Below are positions 15,175-17,664 of a stretch of 17,664 nucleotides of DNA, one piece after another. A program made the position numbers and the translations under genes. The DNA is taken from NCBI GenBank assembly GCA_030066455.1, contig JASJBQ010000119.1, positions 1-17,664 of the forward strand. The letters run 5' to 3'. Source of the DNA: Desulfobacterales bacterium. Its GTDB lineage: Bacteria; Desulfobacterota; Desulfobacteria; Desulfobacterales; UBA5852. Positions within the stretch are counted from its first letter, which is position 1. Each line of letters begins with the position of its first letter. Below the pieces are notes generated by a model. The model did not search any database. It saw nothing but the letters and a program-made list of their open reading frames with translations, and was not told where the DNA came from.

Positions 15175-16532
15175 CCGATGCCGTTTCCGCCGAAACCGGC
15201 CGCAGGCCGGCCGAACAGCCTTTTCTGTTGTCCAAGACCCGTGCCGTGTGCCCCCAAGGCGATTGCCGCCCGTCCACGCCCGCGTCAGCAGAGGCCTTAG
15301 GGGACGATCCCCTTCTGCAGGAATTCCCCGGCATACAAAGCGGGTCCGCTTTCGTTGAAGCCGCCGCCGCCCGCCTTGAGGACAGCGCCGCGTTCAGTGT
15401 GCTCGCCCTGCGGCCGGACCGTGCCTCGGGTAGCGAGCCCGCACCGGCGTCCGAAAAGCTGCTCGCCTATCGCCTCAAAGCCGCCCGGGCCGTCGCGCAG
15501 GTGGCCGACGACGAGGGTGCGTTCTGGGGCCTCCTGACCGTCGAGACCTTGTGTTGCGTTCTGCCCGGGCGTGACCAGGCCTCGGGCGTCGCCGCAGCCA
15601 AGAAGGTTCAATCCCGGCTGAACGCCATCGACGGCCAAAGCCTCACGATCGGGATCGCCGCCTTCCCCTGCCTGCGCTTCACGCCGGCCGACGTGATTCA
15701 CAACGCCGGCAAGGCTTTGAACCACGCCGCTTTTTTCGGCCCCGGCGGCCGGGCCTGCTTCGACGCGGTCAGCCTCAATATCAGCGGCGACAACCACTAT
15801 GACCACGGGGAGATCGATGCGGCCATCACCGAATACCGCAATGCCCTCAGGCTGGATTCACGCAACGTCAACGTGCTCAACAGCCTGGGCGTTTGCTTTG
15901 GCGTGCGCCAGGAATACGACAAGGCCCTGACGGCATTCAGCGCGGCCGCCAAAGTCGACCCGCAGGAGGTGCTGGCCCTATACAACGCCGGCCTGGTCCA
16001 CCTGCTGCGCGACGATCGGAAGACCGCCCTCAAATTCTGGCTGCAAGCCGCACCCCAGGGGGAAGGGGTCTTTGAACTCAATTTCCAGATCGGCCGCTGC
16101 CTGCTCAAAACCGATGAGGCGGAGAAAGCCCAGGCCTACGCCCAGCGGGCGACGTCCCTCCGCCCGGAATCGGCCCCGGCCCAGCGCCTGCTGGGCGACG
16201 CCCTGCTGGCCCAGCGCCTGACCGACCGGGCCATCGCGCCCTTCAAGACGGCGCTGCGCATCCATCCCAACGACGCGGCCGCGCTTTCAGGCCTGGCCCG
16301 CTGTTACGAACTGCGCAACGAAAACTTGGAAATCGCCCTATCCTTTTGCCGGCAAAGCGTCGAGATCGCTCCCGAAAACGGTCGAACCCACCTGCGGTTG
16401 GGCCGCCTCCTGGCGAAATCCGGCCAGTTGGAAGACGCCCTGCAGGCCTTCAAGCGGGCCCAAGCCCTCGGCGAGGATGCCCGCGGTTCGATCCAATCGG
16501 TGGAAGAACGTTTGATCGAGAAAGCCTCCTGA
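15171..16532 (+). CDS. Degenerate GGDEF-like and tetratricopeptide repeat protein
   Basis: This 453-residue protein has three parts. Residues 1-70 are low-complexity with a CPQGDC (27-32) cysteine pair. About 73-200 resemble a nucleotide-cyclase (GGDEF) fold: a VLALRPD strand, a helix, WGLLTVETLCCVLPG where GGDEF would sit, a helix, LTIGIAAFP (158-166) and ADVIHNAGKALNHAAFFGPGG. The catalytic GGDEF is replaced by LTVET, so it should be inactive. From about 203 to 435 follow some six TPR units, for example AITEYRNALRLDS and ALTAFSAAAKVDP. AAGGAG lies five bases before the ATG, which overlaps the selA stop. No signal peptide is seen. It is probably a cytoplasmic scaffold or sensor; a link to selenocysteine synthesis is inferred only from coupling to selA. 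Confidence 0.82.
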   Translation: MTDAVSAETGRRPAEQPFLLSKTRAVCPQGDCRPSTPASAEALGDDPLLQEFPGIQSGSAFVEAAAARLEDSAAFSVLALRPDRASGSEPAPASEKLLAYRLKAARAVAQVADDEGAFWGLLTVETLCCVLPGRDQASGVAAAKKVQSRLNAIDGQSLTIGIAAFPCLRFTPADVIHNAGKALNHAAFFGPGGRACFDAVSLNISGDNHYDHGEIDAAITEYRNALRLDSRNVNVLNSLGVCFGVRQEYDKALTAFSAAAKVDPQEVLALYNAGLVHLLRDDRKTALKFWLQAAPQGEGVFELNFQIGRCLLKTDEAEKAQAYAQRATSLRPESAPAQRLLGDALLAQRLTDRAIAPFKTALRIHPNDAAALSGLARCYELRNENLEIALSFCRQSVEIAPENGRTHLRLGRLLAKSGQLEDALQAFKRAQALGEDARGSIQSVEERLIEKAS

Positions 16533-16533
16533 G

Positions 16534-17127
16534 ATGCAAGCGCTCATCGACGCGATTCTGACGGAAAGCTTGCAGGTCAAGCGCGATGCCGTGACCGGCC
16601 AGCGTGAAACGCTGATAGCCGCCGCCGACATGCTTGTCACGGCCATCGCCTCCGGCCACAAGCTCCTGCTATTCGGTAACGGTGGCAGCGCCGCCGATGC
16701 CCAGCACCTGGCGGCCGAATTCGTCAATCGCTTCCAGATCGACCGCCGCCCTCTGCCGGCCATGGCCCTGACCACGGACACCTCAATCATCACCAGCATC
16801 GGTAACGACGAAAGCTTCACGCAGGTTTTCGCCCGCCAGGTAGAGGCGCTGGGCCGACCGGACGACGTGGCCTGGGCGTTGAGCACCAGCGGCGAATCCG
16901 CCAATATCCTGGCAGCCCTGGCTGCCGCCCGGCGGGCTGGGCTGCACTGCCTGGGGATGACCGGAGCCGGCGGGCGGATGCGAGATCACACCGATCTGCT
17001 GCTGGAGGTCGAATCCCCCCAGACGGCCCGCGTTCAGGAGACCCACATCACCATGGGGCACATCCTCTGCCAGCTCGTGGAGCACAAGCTGTTTCCCCAC
17101 AAGGCGCCCGTCGAACGGGAACCCTGA
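16534..17127 (+). CDS. gmhA: Phosphoheptose isomerase, GmhA-type SIS protein
   Basis: The 197-residue SIS-domain protein matches D-sedoheptulose-7-phosphate isomerase, the first step of ADP-heptose synthesis for lipopolysaccharide inner core. FGNGGSAADAQHLAAEF is at 47-63, STSGES at 117-122 and SPQTARVQETHITMGHI at 161-177. His58, Glu62, Gln168 and His176 line up with the zinc ligands of E. coli GmhA (His61, Glu65, Gln172, His180). DiaA-like SIS proteins are close relatives, but the conserved zinc set favours GmhA. The ATG is one base after the TPR gene stop, so the two are probably co-transcribed with selA, an unexpected mix of functions. Confidence 0.9.
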   Translation: MQALIDAILTESLQVKRDAVTGQRETLIAAADMLVTAIASGHKLLLFGNGGSAADAQHLAAEFVNRFQIDRRPLPAMALTTDTSIITSIGNDESFTQVFARQVEALGRPDDVAWALSTSGESANILAALAAARRAGLHCLGMTGAGGRMRDHTDLLLEVESPQTARVQETHITMGHILCQLVEHKLFPHKAPVEREP

Positions 17128-17142
17128 AACGACGTGTATCCC

Positions 17143-17171
17143 TTGCCAAACAGGGCCAAGATGTGTAAATA
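17143..17171 (+). promoter_or_regulatory. Candidate promoter for the FmdB-like gene and hemC
   Basis: TTGCCA and TAAATA are separated by 17 bases in the 87-bp gap after gmhA, with a TG just upstream of the -10. The following AAGGGCCCTT palindrome (17171-17180) lies near the expected start site. The -10 match is only three of six bases. Confidence 0.25.
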
Positions 17172-17214
17172 AGGGCCCTTTTGAAGAATCCGTGCCCAAT
17201 CAAGGAGGCCATCC

Positions 17215-17445
17215 ATGCCGATCTACGAATATGAATGCCAGGACTGTGGCAAGACGTTCGAATACCTGGTCCTGGGCGATCCGGACCCCGAATGCGAGGC
17301 CTGCAAGAGCAAAAAAGTATGCCGCCTGATGTCGGTCTGCGGCTTTTACAGCAAGGGGACGGGGGGTGAGACGATCAAGTCGTCGGCCTCCGCAGCGTCC
17401 TGCGGCGGCTGTTCGGCCACCAGCTGTGCCGGGTGCGGTCACTGA
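17215..17445 (+). CDS. FmdB family zinc-ribbon protein
   Basis: This 76-residue protein begins [16 protein letters not shown], the hallmark of the FmdB/CxxC regulatory protein family. The first CxxC is Cys8-Cys11 and the second Cys27-Cys30, forming a small zinc ribbon. It ends in a Ser/Gly/Cys-rich tail ([14 protein letters not shown]) that adds further cysteines and may bind another metal. FmdB was named for a putative regulator of formamidase; the molecular role of most members is unknown. A very strong AAGGAGG lies seven bases before the ATG. The stop overlaps the hemC start (TGATG), indicating coupled translation. Confidence 0.88.
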   Translation: MPIYEYECQDCGKTFEYLVLGDPDPECEACKSKKVCRLMSVCGFYSKGTGGETIKSSASAASCGGCSATSCAGCGH

Positions 17446-17664
17446 TGCCCGCGACGGCGCGCATCGGCACCCGCGGCAGCAAACTGGCGCTCTGGCAGGC
17501 CGAGTGGGTCAAGTCCCGTCTGGAAGACCTTCATTCCGGGCTCAAGGTCGAGCTGACGATCATCAAGACCAAGGGGGACAAGATTCTCGACGTGCCGCTG
17601 GCCAAGGTGGGCGGCAAGGGGCTGTTCGTCAAGGAAATCGAGGAGGCCCTCCTGGCGGGCCGCA
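17445..17664 (+). CDS. hemC: Hydroxymethylbilane synthase (porphobilinogen deaminase), partial
   Basis: Only the first 73 residues are in the window; the gene continues to the right. They begin [20 protein letters not shown] and continue with [18 protein letters not shown] and [17 protein letters not shown], which are diagnostic N-terminal blocks of HemC. The enzyme polymerises four porphobilinogen units into hydroxymethylbilane in tetrapyrrole synthesis. In sulfate reducers this feeds sirohaem for sulfite reductase as well as haem. The dipyrromethane-binding cysteine lies beyond the window. The ATG overlaps the FmdB-like stop by one base. Confidence 0.95.
   Translation, partial: MPATARIGTRGSKLALWQAEWVKSRLEDLHSGLKVELTIIKTKGDKILDVPLAKVGGKGLFVKEIEEALLAGR

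Noticed and set aside
17171..17180. AAGGGCCCTT palindrome before the FmdB-like gene as a terminator
   Set aside because: It has no loop and only a short T run, so it would not form a stable terminator hairpin.

Overview
The window is chromosomal, GC-rich and gene-dense. It fits a Desulfobacterota (former Deltaproteobacteria) bacterium, probably a Desulfosarcina/Desulfococcus-type sulfate reducer. This is inferred from gene content and protein style: a DVU0524-like protein, the order phoH - 7TM-HD phosphohydrolase - ybeY, a selA gene followed by a TPR protein, and a CxxC-rich FmdB protein before hemC. No rRNA, tRNA, CRISPR, insertion sequence or prophage gene was seen. Nearly all of it reads as housekeeping sequence with a few divergent members.

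Region 1 (1-4592) holds a leftward set: a short-chain dehydrogenase, a FucA-type class II aldolase and a truncated alpha/beta hydrolase. It faces a rightward pair, an enlarged class II fructose-bisphosphate aldolase homologue overlapped by a zinc-ribbon Nudix hydrolase. The two sets share an AT-rich intergenic promoter region with a palindrome. A small DVU0524-like protein follows.

Region 2 (4608-5947) is a leftward cvpA-mazG pair whose stop and start codons overlap. Region 3 (6253-12573) is a long rightward cluster: phoH, a PgpH-like 7TM-HD protein, ybeY, a pdxJ homologue, tsaE and lysC. It joins RNA and ribosome maturation (PhoH, YbeY), possible cyclic-dinucleotide turnover (7TM-HD), tRNA t6A modification (TsaE) and amino-acid synthesis (LysC). 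The PdxJ homologue keeps the family scaffold but has lost the residues that define the active site. lysC carries a strong internal Shine-Dalgarno and ATG at the place where other bacteria start a separate beta subunit.

Region 4 (12579-13743) has a 32-residue predicted membrane peptide, a foldable intergenic element, leftward pyrF and a divergent pyrF/selA promoter region with an inverted repeat. Region 5 (13744-17664) holds selA, a translationally coupled degenerate GGDEF-TPR protein, a GmhA-type isomerase, an FmdB-type zinc-ribbon protein and the start of hemC.

The strongest leads are the PdxJ-like protein with a dismantled active site, the selA-coupled GGDEF-TPR protein, the lysC internal start, the micro-ORF with its adjacent structured element, and the 101-bp out-of-frame overlap between the 7TM-HD gene and ybeY.
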